A stretch of DNA of 64,000 bases from Bacillota bacterium (lineage in GTDB: Bacteria > Bacillota > Clostridia > Oscillospirales > Ruminococcaceae). Of the stretch, positions 1 through 8,463 are shown piece after piece. The notes under the pieces are model-generated. The model was not told where the DNA came from, did not search any database, and was given only the letters and a program-made list of their open reading frames with translations. The translations under genes were made by a program, and so were the position numbers. Each line of letters opens with the position of its first letter. Positions within the stretch are counted from its first letter, which is position 1. The stretch covers positions 1 through 64,000 of the forward strand of contig JAEWLW010000012.1 of NCBI GenBank assembly GCA_023457355.1, in the 5' to 3' direction.

Positions 1-110
1 GTGCTATACTTGCTTTTGTCAAACTCCATCTGATGTCATTCTCTCTTTGTGTTTTGTAGTGATTACACTTTGAGAGTGTCATTTTGATGGAGTTTGTTTT
101 CATATAGCAC
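1..110. repeat. Inverted-repeat element at the window edge
   Basis: The first 110 bases are bounded by complementary ends: GTGCTATA at 1-8 pairs with TATAGCAC at 103-110, and CAAACTCCATC near 20-30 pairs with GATGGAGTTTG near 88-98. The interior is AT-rich and partly self-complementary, with no open reading frame. Compact size plus terminal inverted repeats suits a MITE or a transposon end; a large imperfect terminator hairpin for a gene left of the window is the alternative. No second copy was noticed in this window. Confidence 0.45.
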
Positions 111-264
111 CACGGGTTAATTTAGTATATTATCACAACAAGACTGTTTGTCACAGCTGAACTTGCCTTTCAAACCGGCATTACTGTTCAGATCGCATAT
201 ATTCTATCGTGTTTAAGTATTCTTTCCATTTTCTTTGAGGGCGCTTTAAAGCGTGCCATAGGGG

Positions 265-304
265 AACGGCGCTACCTTATAAAAAGGTAACGCTTGGCAC
301 CGTT
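265..304 (+). other. Nested hairpin in the leader of the GntR gene
   Basis: AACGG (265-269) pairs with CCGTT (300-304), and inside it TACCTT (273-278) pairs with AAGGTA (284-289). It lies about 100 bases before the regulator start and could be a structured leader. No known riboswitch class is recognised. The rest of 111-403 shows no gene. Confidence 0.25.
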
Positions 305-403
305 TTCAGTGGGTGCAGATCACCATAGACAATATTGGGGAAATGTGTTATTGTTATAACGAAAACGGCGCATTCAGGAACATTTTGACAGGAGTGGATT
401 CAT

Positions 404-1126
404 ATGTTTAGTCCCATAGGCCAAGGTAACGACAAGCTTTCGGACAAAATTGTGGAGCAAATTAAAAACCAGATTTTACTCGGTGAATTTAAGCCGGGAG
501 ACAAACTGCCCTCGGAAAACGAGCTGTGCGAGATGTTTCAGGTCAGCCGTACCTCGGTGCGGGAGGCCATTAAAATGCTTTCGGCGCAAGGCCTGGCGAA
601 GGTGATGCGCGGCAGAGGAATCTTTGTTGAGCAACTGGACCTGGAACGGCTGCTGCGTACGACTTATCCGATTATTCTGACCTCCCAGAATGACCTGGAA
701 GATGTCATGCACATGCGTATCGTGCTGGAGAAGGAATCGGCCAGTCTGGCCGCCCAAAATGCGACGGCCGACGATATTCTTCAGATGGAGCGCATTGTCA
801 AAAAATCCATGCTGATTGACGAAAATACTCCCCGCGCTTTTGAGGAAATCAGCGAGGCTAATTCGGCCTTTCACCGCATGCTGGCTAAGAGCAGCGGATC
901 CAAGGTACTGCTGCATATCATTCAGCCGCTGTGGTATCTCATCGAACAGTCACGCCATATCACCCTTAATACGCCCGACCGCAAACTCAAGTCTGTGCGG
1001 GAGCACGCACGCATCCTTGAAGCGGTCAAAGCACATGACCCCGCACAGGCCAAAGCCGAAATTTCAAATCACCTCCACGGTGTCAAGACGGTTCTTCACG
1101 AAAGCAGTGCAAAAACTCAACCGTAA
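404..1126 (+). CDS. FadR-subfamily GntR transcriptional regulator
   Basis: A 240-residue DNA-binding regulator, the normal length for the FadR subfamily. Residues about 12-75 form a GntR winged helix (KLSDKIVEQIKNQIL, then PSENELCEMF and VSRTSVREAIKML). Residues about 95-225 form an all-helical FCD ligand-binding domain with the metal-type D/H pattern. The ATG follows an AGGAG-like site. It stands directly upstream of and co-directional with a TctCBA transporter set, so the likely ligand is the carboxylate imported there or its CoA product; that is inference. Two similar sites at 1152 and 4579 are candidate operators. Confidence 0.9.
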   Translation: MFSPIGQGNDKLSDKIVEQIKNQILLGEFKPGDKLPSENELCEMFQVSRTSVREAIKMLSAQGLAKVMRGRGIFVEQLDLERLLRTTYPIILTSQNDLEDVMHMRIVLEKESASLAAQNATADDILQMERIVKKSMLIDENTPRAFEEISEANSAFHRMLAKSSGSKVLLHIIQPLWYLIEQSRHITLNTPDRKLKSVREHARILEAVKAHDPAQAKAEISNHLHGVKTVLHESSAKTQP

Positions 1127-1151
1127 AATCTTGTGCAACTTTTCTATAGAC

Positions 1152-1173
1152 ATACTTGTATGATGTATGATAA
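1152..1173 (+). promoter_or_regulatory. Candidate GntR operator ahead of tctC
   Basis: The stretch contains ACTTGTATGAT followed by GTATGATAA. The same ACTTGTATGAT occurs at 4575-4585, inside a perfect palindrome. A possible promoter here is TAGACA (1147-1152) with a GATAAT box about 16 bases on, so a bound regulator would block it. Pairing with the adjacent GntR protein is inferred from position only. Confidence 0.4.
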
Positions 1174-1450
1174 TTTAGAGATGTGGAATTTGCAAGCAAT
1201 ACCCAAAATGCAGATTTTACCCTTTGCACAGGTGGAAAAACAGCCTGACGGTAAAAAGTCTTTAAAATTCCGGCTTTGTAAGGCCAAAACAAAGGGAAAG
1301 GAGTGATAAAAAAGAACTGGAATCCGTGTAAGTACAGAAAGATTATCATCGAATAATGATGGTTGGTTTCAATTTGTGCAATTTGTGGACATGTAAAAAT
1401 AGTGAATCTGACCCGATTTGAAGGCCAAACACAAAATGGAGGGTTTACAA

Positions 1451-2473
1451 GTGACTAAAAAGTGGATTGCTCTTTTCTTGTCGGTACTGTTCCTGATGCT
1501 GATGGGATGTCAGAAGGCTCCTGCAGCCAGTGCAGGAGCCTCCCCCAGTGCCTCTGCTTCGGCCCCGACCTACCCGACCAAGACCATTGAGATGGTGGTG
1601 CCTTTCTCAGCCGGCGGCGGCAGCGATATCTTTGCGCGTACCGTGGTCAAAATTATCATGGATAACAAGATGACGGACCAAACGATCAACGTCGTCAACA
1701 AAACAGGCGGAAGCGGCGCCATCGGTTACGCTTATACCGCCGAACATAAGGGAGATCCCTATTACATCGCCGCTGTTGGCTCAAGCTTTTACGCTTCGGC
1801 TCTCATCGCGCAATCGCCGGTTTCCTATAAGGATTTCCGCCCTGTAGGCGCGCTGGCCGACGACACGGTTGGCTTGTTTGTCAGAGCGGATTCCAAGTAC
1901 GACAACCTGCAGGCCATTCTTGATGACATCAAGTCCGCGCCCAGCAGCCTGACGGTGGGCGGAACAGGCGGTACCGCACTTGATGCCATTGCCTACTACA
2001 TGCTGCAGGATCGCGCCGACGTACAGTTCAGCTATGTGCCGTACGACGGCGGCGGCGAGGCGCTCACAGCGCTGCTCGGCGGTCATGTCGACCTGGTCTT
2101 TGCCAACCCCAGCGAGGCGCTTGCTCAGTTGGAAGCCGGAAAAATCAAGCTGCTCACCGTTGCCAGCGGCGAACGCATTGCGGCCTTCGCCGATGTGCCC
2201 ACCTTTGTGGAGCAGGGGCTTGACATCGAGCTTTCGCAGATCCGAGGTTTCTTGCTGCCCAAGGATGCGCCTGATGAAGCGGTGGCATTTTGGGAAGATC
2301 TTCTGAAAAAAGTCTACGACACCGATGCTTTCCAAAAGGACTACCTTGAGACCAACATGATTATTCCGCGCTACCTCACGGCGGACGAGTACCTCAAAGC
2401 CTTTGAGGATGTAACCGCCACTTACACTGAGGTGTTTGATCAGATGGGCATTCTCAAGAACAGGCTGGACTAA
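1451..2473 (+). CDS. tctC: TctC-family substrate-binding lipoprotein
   Basis: Extracytoplasmic receptor of a tripartite tricarboxylate transporter (TTT), about 340 residues. The GTG at 1451 is preferred because GGAGGG sits at 1438-1443, seven bases upstream, and it begins a clean signal peptide ending in the lipobox LMLMGC. The mature part follows a Ser/Ala-rich linker and carries the family signature YPTKTIEMVVPFSAGGGSD. TctB and TctA follow, so this is a complete TTT uptake system. TTT receptors bind carboxylates such as citrate, tartrate or aromatic acids; the substrate cannot be read from the sequence. Confidence 0.9.
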   Translation: MTKKWIALFLSVLFLMLMGCQKAPAASAGASPSASASAPTYPTKTIEMVVPFSAGGGSDIFARTVVKIIMDNKMTDQTINVVNKTGGSGAIGYAYTAEHKGDPYYIAAVGSSFYASALIAQSPVSYKDFRPVGALADDTVGLFVRADSKYDNLQAILDDIKSAPSSLTVGGTGGTALDAIAYYMLQDRADVQFSYVPYDGGGEALTALLGGHVDLVFANPSEALAQLEAGKIKLLTVASGERIAAFADVPTFVEQGLDIELSQIRGFLLPKDAPDEAVAFWEDLLKKVYDTDAFQKDYLETNMIIPRYLTADEYLKAFEDVTATYTEVFDQMGILKNRLD

Positions 2474-2552
2474 TTTTGTACAAAGCAGTGCCCGGCAGCC
2501 TGCGTTTTGCAGGCCGCCGGGTTCGGAAATCACCCAATATGAGAGGAAAATT

Positions 2553-3020
2553 ATGAAAAAGGCAGATATCATAACAGGCACATTGCTGATGCTGCTTTCG
2601 GTTTATGTCATGGTGACGGCCTGGGGAATGGATCTTTGGACCACCGGCGCTGACAGCGCACCCGGCCCCGGATTTGTCTCGTTTATTGCGGGCATTCTGC
2701 TGCTGCTGCTGTCCGCCGCGCTGGTTCTCAGCGCCGTTCGCAAGAGCGTGCCCGCCAAAGAAAAGCCGGTATTTGACCGCCAGGGCTTTAAACTGCTTGG
2801 CATTGTTGCGGGCAGCGCCCTTGTTGCCAGCATACTGAGTCAATGGACGGGTTTTGTCGTTGCCATGGGGCTCATGGGCGCCTTTTTGACAACCATGCTG
2901 GCCGAAAAGAAGAACGTTAAGGTCACCGCGTTGGTCGCCGTCATTTTACCCGCTGTTTTGTACTTGATTTTCAAGGCGGGGCTTGACGTGATGCTTCCGG
3001 TCGGCTTCCTTGGCATCTAG
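2553..3020 (+). CDS. tctB: TctB-family small membrane subunit
   Basis: About 155 residues with four predicted membrane helices (roughly 4-25, 38-60, 73-110 in two parts, 122-150), the usual TctB topology. The ATG at 2553 has GAGAGG upstream; a longer in-frame reading starting inside tctC is unlikely. It lies between tctC and tctA in a tight operon. TctB is the poorly conserved small subunit of TTT transporters, so the call rests on topology plus context. Confidence 0.85.
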   Translation: MKKADIITGTLLMLLSVYVMVTAWGMDLWTTGADSAPGPGFVSFIAGILLLLLSAALVLSAVRKSVPAKEKPVFDRQGFKLLGIVAGSALVASILSQWTGFVVAMGLMGAFLTTMLAEKKNVKVTALVAVILPAVLYLIFKAGLDVMLPVGFLGI

Positions 3021-3034
3021 CGGGAGGAACAACC

Positions 3035-4543
3035 ATGGAAACTTTACAGAGTCTGTTGTCAGGCTTTCAGGTGGCGCTGCTGCCGTTGAATATAGTCTAC
3101 TGTCTTATAGGCGTCGTTTGTGGAACGCTGATTGGCGCATTGCCGGGCCTTGGCCCGTCGGCAGGGCTGGCAGTTTTGTTGCCCATTACCTTTGGCATGA
3201 ACCCCGTTGCCGGCATCATCATGCTCGCCGGCATTTACTACGGCGCGATGTACGGTGGCTCGATCACCTCGATCCTGATTAACACGCCGGGCGATTCGGC
3301 GGCTGTTATGACCGCCCTTGACGGCTACCCCCTCAACCTAAAAGGACGCGCCGGTCCTGCGATGGGCATGGCGGCTTTTGCGTCGTTTATCGGCGGCACC
3401 ATCTCTATCATCATCTTCACATTCCTCGCACCGGTCATGGCCAATTTCGCCCTGTCATTCGGTGCGCCGGAATATTTCGCCCTGATGGTGATGGGCTTAT
3501 CCGCGCTGGCCAGTATGACCGGAGATGACCCGATCAAAGGGTTTCTCTCCGCGGTTCTGGGTATCATCATTTCGATGGTGGGCCTCGACCTCGTCACCGG
3601 CATGCCGCGGTTCACCTTTGGCAGCTTGCATCTTATGAGCGGCGTCGATTTTGTCCCCGTCGCAATGGGGCTGTTCGGCATTACTGAAATTATTCTTTCC
3701 GGCGAAGAGACGGATACCCGCGTTGGTCTGAAATCGGCCGACCTTCGCTTCACCAAGCTCTTCCCCACCCTGGCCGACTGGGCCCGCTGTAAGCTGATTA
3801 TTCCTGTGGGAACGCTGCTGGGCTTTTTTATCGGCATGCTTCCGGGAGCCGGTGCCACCATAGCGTCGTTTATGTCCTATGGCACGGCCAAAAAGCTATC
3901 CAAGCATCCTGATGAATTCGGAGCGGGTGCTATCGAAGGCGTGGCAGCACCCGAATGCGCCAACAATGCCGCCTCGGTGGGTGCGTTTGTGCCCCTGCTG
4001 ACACTGGGCGTACCCGGCTCGGCAAGCACCGCCGTCATGATGGGCGCGCTGATGATGTTCGGCATGCGCCCCGGCCCGCTGCTGTTTGAAAATAATCCCG
4101 ACTTCGTCTGGGGTCTGATCGCCAGCATGTATGTGGGCAACATCATGCTCATCGCCATGGTGCTGGTGTTTGTTCCGCTTTTTGTCCGGGTGCTTCAGGT
4201 GCCGCGCGGCATTCTCAATTCCATCGTTATGGCTTTTATTCTGATTGGCGCCTACAGCCTGGAAGGCAGCATGTTTACCGTTTATCTCACAATCTTCTTC
4301 GGTGTGTTGGGCTATTTCATGAAAAAGATGAAAATTCCTGCCGTGCCGATGGTCCTGGCATTGGTGCTCGGCCAGCTGATGGAAAATTCATTGCGCCAGT
4401 CGATGATTATGTCGCAGGGCAACCCGATCATCTTCTTTGCCCGGCCGATTTCCTGTGTGCTGATGCTGATTGCGTTTGGCGCCATACTGATGCCGGTGCT
4501 CAAAAACTTCATTAAAAAGGTTACTGTGAAAGCAGGGGCCTGA
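3035..4543 (+). CDS. tctA: TctA-family large membrane subunit
   Basis: A 502-residue permease, the typical TctA length, with 10-12 hydrophobic segments. Signature stretches are visible: GTLIGALPGLGPSAGLAVL, YYGAMYGGSITSILINTPG and the second-half repeat GFFIGMLPGAGATIASF, giving the internal duplication of the family. GGGAGG precedes the ATG. It is the channel partner of the lipoprotein and TctB upstream. A short inverted repeat (CGGCAAG/CTTGCCG, 4548-4567) follows the stop, possibly limiting read-through into the next genes. Confidence 0.93.
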   Translation: METLQSLLSGFQVALLPLNIVYCLIGVVCGTLIGALPGLGPSAGLAVLLPITFGMNPVAGIIMLAGIYYGAMYGGSITSILINTPGDSAAVMTALDGYPLNLKGRAGPAMGMAAFASFIGGTISIIIFTFLAPVMANFALSFGAPEYFALMVMGLSALASMTGDDPIKGFLSAVLGIIISMVGLDLVTGMPRFTFGSLHLMSGVDFVPVAMGLFGITEIILSGEETDTRVGLKSADLRFTKLFPTLADWARCKLIIPVGTLLGFFIGMLPGAGATIASFMSYGTAKKLSKHPDEFGAGAIEGVAAPECANNAASVGAFVPLLTLGVPGSASTAVMMGALMMFGMRPGPLLFENNPDFVWGLIASMYVGNIMLIAMVLVFVPLFVRVLQVPRGILNSIVMAFILIGAYSLEGSMFTVYLTIFFGVLGYFMKKMKIPAVPMVLALVLGQLMENSLRQSMIMSQGNPIIFFARPISCVLMLIAFGAILMPVLKNFIKKVTVKAGA

Positions 4544-4578
4544 TTGTTCGGCAAGAAGAAACTTGCCGCCTCAAACTT

Positions 4579-4592
4579 GTATGATATCATAC
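4579..4592. promoter_or_regulatory. Perfect palindrome GTATGATATCATAC, candidate operator
   Basis: A 14-bp perfect palindrome 32 bases before the start at 4624. With its flank (ACTTGTATGAT) it matches the site at 1152. It probably marks a separate regulated start for the two Cys-rich genes within the same regulon. No convincing -35/-10 pair was identified. Confidence 0.45.
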
Positions 4593-4623
4593 TAAAAATC
4601 ACTCTACAGGAGGAACCCGCATT

Positions 4624-5358
4624 ATGTCCGTTATCAATCAAGACTTGTGTACTGGTTGCAAACAGTGTCAAAAATACTGCACTGTCGACGCCATCCACTA
4701 CAATCCCGAACTGCGCAAATGCTATATCGATCAGGACGCCTGCGTTGAATGCTATGTTTGCCTGCGCCAGAAGGTCTGCCCCAAAAACGCAATTATGCCG
4801 CCCGAACTCGACAGCTTTTACAAGCAGTTCCAGCATGTTATCAGCGACCCCGTTGAGAACCACGGTGTCACCGGCGTCACGGGCCGCGGTACCGAAGAGG
4901 TGAAAACCAACGATGTTTCGGGCCGCGTCAAAAAGGGCCAGGTGGGCATCTGCATCGATATGGGACGCCCCGGCATGGGCGTTTACCTGCGCGACGCCGA
5001 AAAGGTTGCCATGGCTATCGCCGCCGTGGGTGTCGAACTGCTGCCCGCCGACCACACGCCGCTGGCCGCGCTGATGACCGATCTCTCCACCGGCAAAATG
5101 GAGGAGGGCTGTTTGGGCTATCACCTGCTCTCGGTCATTGTCGAGGGCGTTTGCTCTGAGAAACTCTTCCCCGACGTCATGCTGGCTCTGAAAAAGGTTT
5201 CGCATGAAATAGACACCGTATTTTCGCTGGGCATCATCGTACGCACCGACGAAGAGGGCAACACCGATGTGTTCGGCTGCCTTGAGGAGCTGGGGGTTGA
5301 TCAGCCCTTCCGCGGCAAGGTTAACGTTGGCCTCGGCCGTCCGCTTTCGCTGGACTAA
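4624..5358 (+). CDS. Ferredoxin-like protein with a large uncharacterised domain
   Basis: 244 residues. The N-terminus has two cysteine clusters: C9-x2-C12-x2-C15-x3-C19, and C40-x2-C43-x2-C46-x5-C52, consistent with one or two 4Fe-4S centres. Residues about 85-244 form a soluble domain with the segments GRGTEEVKTNDVSGR and VGICIDMGRPGMGVYLRDAEKV that I cannot assign. GGAGGAACCC precedes the ATG. It is followed 20 bases later by another Cys/His protein, and the two follow the TTT transporter. A redox or radical-type partner in breaking down the imported acid is possible, but no function is claimed. Confidence 0.8.
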   Translation: MSVINQDLCTGCKQCQKYCTVDAIHYNPELRKCYIDQDACVECYVCLRQKVCPKNAIMPPELDSFYKQFQHVISDPVENHGVTGVTGRGTEEVKTNDVSGRVKKGQVGICIDMGRPGMGVYLRDAEKVAMAIAAVGVELLPADHTPLAALMTDLSTGKMEEGCLGYHLLSVIVEGVCSEKLFPDVMLALKKVSHEIDTVFSLGIIVRTDEEGNTDVFGCLEELGVDQPFRGKVNVGLGRPLSLD

Positions 5359-5378
5359 TCTGAAAGGAGATTTTACCC

Positions 5379-6026
5379 ATGACCCACTCACTGCATCGCT
5401 CAGGCAAGCTCGAATCGTTAAAGAAGGACTTCAACTGGTTCATGTACCAGACCAAAAATGTCAACGACAAAAACATTACGCCCAAGGCGCTTGAATTTAT
5501 CGCCGCAGCCGAAGCGCTCGGCTCTGAAAACTGGGGCGACGTCAAAACCGGCCCCCGCACCCGCTTCTCGGTCAAGGAGATCGAAGACAACCTCTCCGAT
5601 AAATCGCGCCTGCGCGGCGTTTTCACCCGCCGCGACCAGGTGGTGGCATTTTTAGAGCGCATAAAGGCCAAAGAGCTGGGAATGTCGGTCGTCATCACCG
5701 GCGTGCTCTCCGAGGTGCTGCCCGCCTGTAAAGAGGCCGGCGTCAAAGTGCACTCCGTCAACTACTCGCTGGGCGTCTGGGGCAAGGTGGAGCATCTGCC
5801 CGACGAAACCACCCTCTCGGTCACAACCATGTGCGGGCATCACATGATTCCGCCAAAATATGTTCAGTACATGATGGAACAGGTGGAGAAGGGGCGCGTC
5901 AGCCCCGAGGAGGCCTCGATCAAGATGGCCAACTTCTGCTATTGCGGCATTTTCAATCAGGTTCGCTGCACCGAAATCATTAAAGAGACGATGGAGGCGC
6001 GCAAAAAGGAAGCACAGCCTGTCTGA
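5379..6026 (+). CDS. Uncharacterised Cys/His-rich protein
   Basis: 215 residues, soluble, no signal peptide. I do not recognise the family. Candidate metal or Fe-S ligands cluster in the C-terminal half: Cys117, Cys152-Gly-His154-His155, Cys187-Tyr-Cys189 and Cys197. The middle (about 80-135) reads like an alpha/beta fold. AAAGGAG precedes the ATG, 20 bases after the ferredoxin-like gene, so the two are surely co-transcribed. Joint work with that ferredoxin-like protein on the substrate of the upstream transporter is inferred from gene order only. Confidence 0.75.
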   Translation: MTHSLHRSGKLESLKKDFNWFMYQTKNVNDKNITPKALEFIAAAEALGSENWGDVKTGPRTRFSVKEIEDNLSDKSRLRGVFTRRDQVVAFLERIKAKELGMSVVITGVLSEVLPACKEAGVKVHSVNYSLGVWGKVEHLPDETTLSVTTMCGHHMIPPKYVQYMMEQVEKGRVSPEEASIKMANFCYCGIFNQVRCTEIIKETMEARKKEAQPV

Positions 6027-6073
6027 TCACTTTCCGGAGGTCAACTCCTCCTCCTCCGAATATTGATAGAACA

Positions 6074-6115
6074 CGAAAAGCGGGAAGGAACCAAACGGTT
6101 CCCTCCCGCTTTTCG
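6074..6115. terminator. Bidirectional hairpin between convergent operons
   Basis: An 18-bp near-perfect stem (GAAAAGCGGGAAGGAACC and its complement, one mismatch) with an AAAC loop and A/T runs at both edges. It lies between the + operon ending at 6026 and the - operon ending at 6267, and can serve both. Confidence 0.8.
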
Positions 6116-6266
6116 CGTTGAAATTTTAGCTTCGCCTCTGTCTTTCGCGCTTCAAGTTTTGTCTTACAAAAGCTTTGTTTGTTCTTTACAAACTTATCAT
6201 CTTAAACACGGCAGCCACGCATAAGGCGCAACGCCCAACTTGCCGGAATTCTTTGCGCTAAGTCGG

Positions 6267-7562
6267 TTAATAGCTGCATTTAAAGCGCTGTTCAAACTGG
6301 CTGATTAATTCCGGGCGGAAATCGGGATGCGCCACGGCAATCAGATTTTTGGCCCGCTGCCGCAGGGTTTCGCCCTTTAAGTGTGCCACACCGTATTCGG
6401 TGACGACATAATCCACATCGTTGCGGCAGGTTGTAACAGCGGCGCCCGCATCCAGCAGCGGGACGATTTTGGAGATTTTGCCCTTGGCCGTGGACGGCAT
6501 GGCCATAATGGAGCGCCCACCCCTGCTGGCCGATGCGCCGCGGACAAAATCCACCTGCCCGCCGGTACCGGATATTTGCAGGGGGCCTATCGTCTCTGAA
6601 GCCACCTGCCCCATCAGATCCACCTGAACGCAGGAATTGATCGAGACCAGATTATCGTTTTGCGCAATAACAAACGGATTATTGACGTAATTGACGGGAT
6701 AGACTTCGACATCCCCGTTCTTATCGACAAAATCATACAGCCGCTGCGTTCCCATCAGGAAGGTGACGACAAATTTGCCGGGCTTGAGCGTCTTTTTGCT
6801 GTTTGTGATAACGCCTGCCTCCGCCAGCGCCAAAACGCCGTCCGAAAACATTTCGGAGTGGATACCCAAGTCGCGCTTATCCTTCAGGAAGAGCAGCACC
6901 GCGTCCGGAATGGCCCCGATGCCAAGCTGCAGGGTGTCACCGTCCTGTATCAGCGAAGCACAATGCTCGCCGATAGCGCGCTCCACCTCGCCAATTTTGG
7001 GCGGGTTCAGCTCAATCAACGGCGCGTCGTGCTCGACAAAGACATCGATATCGGTCACGGGAATAATTCCCTCGCCGTAAGTGTAGGGCATGTGGCGGTT
7101 GACCTGCGCAATAACCAGCCTGGCGCTTTTAATCGCTTCAAGTGTATAGTCCACCGAAACGCCGAGCGAGACGTTGCCCGCCGCGTCGGGGGGCGTCACC
7201 TGCACCAGTGCAACATCCACAGGCAGTGTGGTATGGAACAACCGCGGAACCTCAAAGAAGAAGCAGGGCGTAAAATCGCCGCGCCCTTCCGAGACGGCGC
7301 CTCGGGTGCAAGCGCCCACAAAGAGGCTGTTGTGCCTGAAATGGGGACGCATCTCCGGCAGGCAATAGGCGCCTTTACCCATCGCAACCATATGCACAAT
7401 TTCAACATCCTGATAGGCCGTCGCATTTTCAACCATTTTTCCTACAAGAAAACTCGGTTCGGCGCACGCGTGTCCTATCACTACGCGGTCGCCCGACTTA
7501 ATGCAGTTGACCGCGTCCTCGCCCGTCGTCAGATGGCTCTGATAATAAGCGTTCCAATCCAT
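6267..7562 (-). CDS. 4-hydroxybutyrate CoA-transferase-type enzyme
   Basis: 431 residues of the acetyl-CoA hydrolase/transferase family (Cat1/AbfT type). Visible marks are GDRVVIGHACAEPSFL near the N-terminus, LQLGIGAIPDAVL, and GIHSEMFSDG, whose Glu is the expected catalytic residue forming the CoA thioester. In Clostridium aminobutyricum AbfT activates 4-hydroxybutyrate with acetyl-CoA, feeding AbfD. Here an AbfD homologue lies upstream in the same - strand operon, which supports that role. AGAAAGGA precedes the ATG. A structured repeat (7582-7741) sits just upstream. A butyrate- or propionate-directed transferase is the alternative. Confidence 0.85.
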   Translation of the reverse strand: MDWNAYYQSHLTTGEDAVNCIKSGDRVVIGHACAEPSFLVGKMVENATAYQDVEIVHMVAMGKGAYCLPEMRPHFRHNSLFVGACTRGAVSEGRGDFTPCFFFEVPRLFHTTLPVDVALVQVTPPDAAGNVSLGVSVDYTLEAIKSARLVIAQVNRHMPYTYGEGIIPVTDIDVFVEHDAPLIELNPPKIGEVERAIGEHCASLIQDGDTLQLGIGAIPDAVLLFLKDKRDLGIHSEMFSDGVLALAEAGVITNSKKTLKPGKFVVTFLMGTQRLYDFVDKNGDVEVYPVNYVNNPFVIAQNDNLVSINSCVQVDLMGQVASETIGPLQISGTGGQVDFVRGASASRGGRSIMAMPSTAKGKISKIVPLLDAGAAVTTCRNDVDYVVTEYGVAHLKGETLRQRAKNLIAVAHPDFRPELISQFEQRFKCSY

Positions 7563-7581
7563 AACGATTCCTTTCTCACCA

Positions 7582-7741
7582 TATAGCCAAACAACTCAAT
7601 AATGGGCACAGTCTATGCGGCCTATTTTGCGCCGCGCTGCGTTGTTGTCCTTGGCGAGCGGCAGCCCGTCTGCGTCCTCCGCCTTGCGGGGCACAAAATA
7701 TTCTCGCCAATCCTGTACTGATTCCGAGTTGTTTAACTATA
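7582..7741 (-). repeat. Structured dispersed repeat, copy A
   Basis: A 160-bp element between the genes at 7890 and 7562. Read on the - strand, its outer arms (7726-7741 and 7582-7597) pair over 16 positions with only G-U wobbles. Inside are a second stem (TATTTTGTGC with GCGCAAAATA) and an apical GC-rich hairpin. The core matches copies B (14133) and C (51662). It occupies most of the 328-base gap here, oriented with transcription toward the CoA-transferase. Confidence 0.75.
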
Positions 7742-7889
7742 GTTCTGTCGTTTTCCGCAACCATACCGGCGGCCTATCAAATGCGGCCTGGCACATCCGG
7801 ACGCGGAACCGTATCAAAAGTAATCTCAAACGGTTAGCACACCGTGGGGATCGCCCCGGACAAAGGTTTTCACCGAAGGGTACCGCATA

Positions 7890-8171
7890 CTAATCATTCT
7901 GATCCAATGCGGCGCGCAGGCGGTTGGCCGCGCTGTCCGGCGTGTCCTGATAGGCAACCATCACCAGCGGAATCTGCGCCAGATCCGCTACGTTGACGCA
8001 GCGGGCGGAACAGCCGCAGATGATTAGCACCGCATCACAGCCGGTGCCCGCTTCAGCCACTTTGAAGATACAGTCCGGAAAACGTGCTTCTATCTGCTTT
8101 TCAAGGGCCACCCGGTCAAAGCGGGGGTTGCAGCCCCCGCAATACCGGACGCCGATTCGCTCACCCGCCAT
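7890..8171 (-). CDS. Small CGGC-type cysteine protein
   Basis: 93 residues. The N-terminus reads VRYCGGCNPRFDR and the middle has CDAVLIICGCSARC, giving six cysteines in CxxC-like groups that suggest metal, Fe-S or thiol chemistry. The start overlaps the end of the NifU-like gene by 11 bases, indicating translational coupling. It belongs to the dehydratase/CoA-transferase operon. I do not recognise a characterised homologue; a small accessory for the 4Fe-4S dehydratase is an inference. Confidence 0.7.
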   Translation of the reverse strand: MAGERIGVRYCGGCNPRFDRVALEKQIEARFPDCIFKVAEAGTGCDAVLIICGCSARCVNVADLAQIPLVMVAYQDTPDSAANRLRAALDQND

Positions 8172-8445
8172 GTCTGGCCCGCATCAATCGTCTGGCTTCG
8201 GCCAGAAAATCATCGCTGACGCCGTTTACCATCACGACCGACGTTATGCCCGGAACCCGCCCGACCAGCTCGGCCTGAACCAGCGCCTCGTTGGTCAGAT
8301 CTGCGGCGGGGCATCCGGCGCAGCACCCCAGAAATTTAAATCGGACAGTGCCGTCCTGCACCTCGAGCACCTCCAAATTGCCGCCGTGGCTTTTCAGCAG
8401 CGGGCGCACCCGCTCGTCAAGCACCGCTTCAATTTCAGCATACAT
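8161..8445 (-). CDS. NifU C-terminal-domain-like Fe-S scaffold protein
   Basis: 94 residues matching the NifU C-terminal (Nfu) domain: VLDERVRPLLKSHGGNLEV at the start and the cluster-binding motif LGCCAGCPAADLT (CxxC) at about residues 41-46. Nfu proteins assemble or carry 4Fe-4S clusters. It lies 18 bases after the dehydratase gene, whose product needs a 4Fe-4S cluster, so maturation of that enzyme is the natural role. The start follows a GGGAGGG site. Confidence 0.85.
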   Translation of the reverse strand: MYAEIEAVLDERVRPLLKSHGGNLEVLEVQDGTVRFKFLGCCAGCPAADLTNEALVQAELVGRVPGITSVVMVNGVSDDFLAEARRLMRARHGG

Positions 8446-8463
8446 ACGGTTCCCTCCCCGGGT

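Noticed and set aside
4312..5391. Long - strand open frame opposite tctA and the ferredoxin-like gene
   Set aside because: Shadow of two supported + strand genes.
7600..7740. Short open frames running through the repeat copies (similar GLARIFC/ARQGQQR-type translations in A, B and C)
   Set aside because: No ribosome site or shared start, and the differences follow base pairing rather than codon positions; the similarity reflects the DNA repeat.
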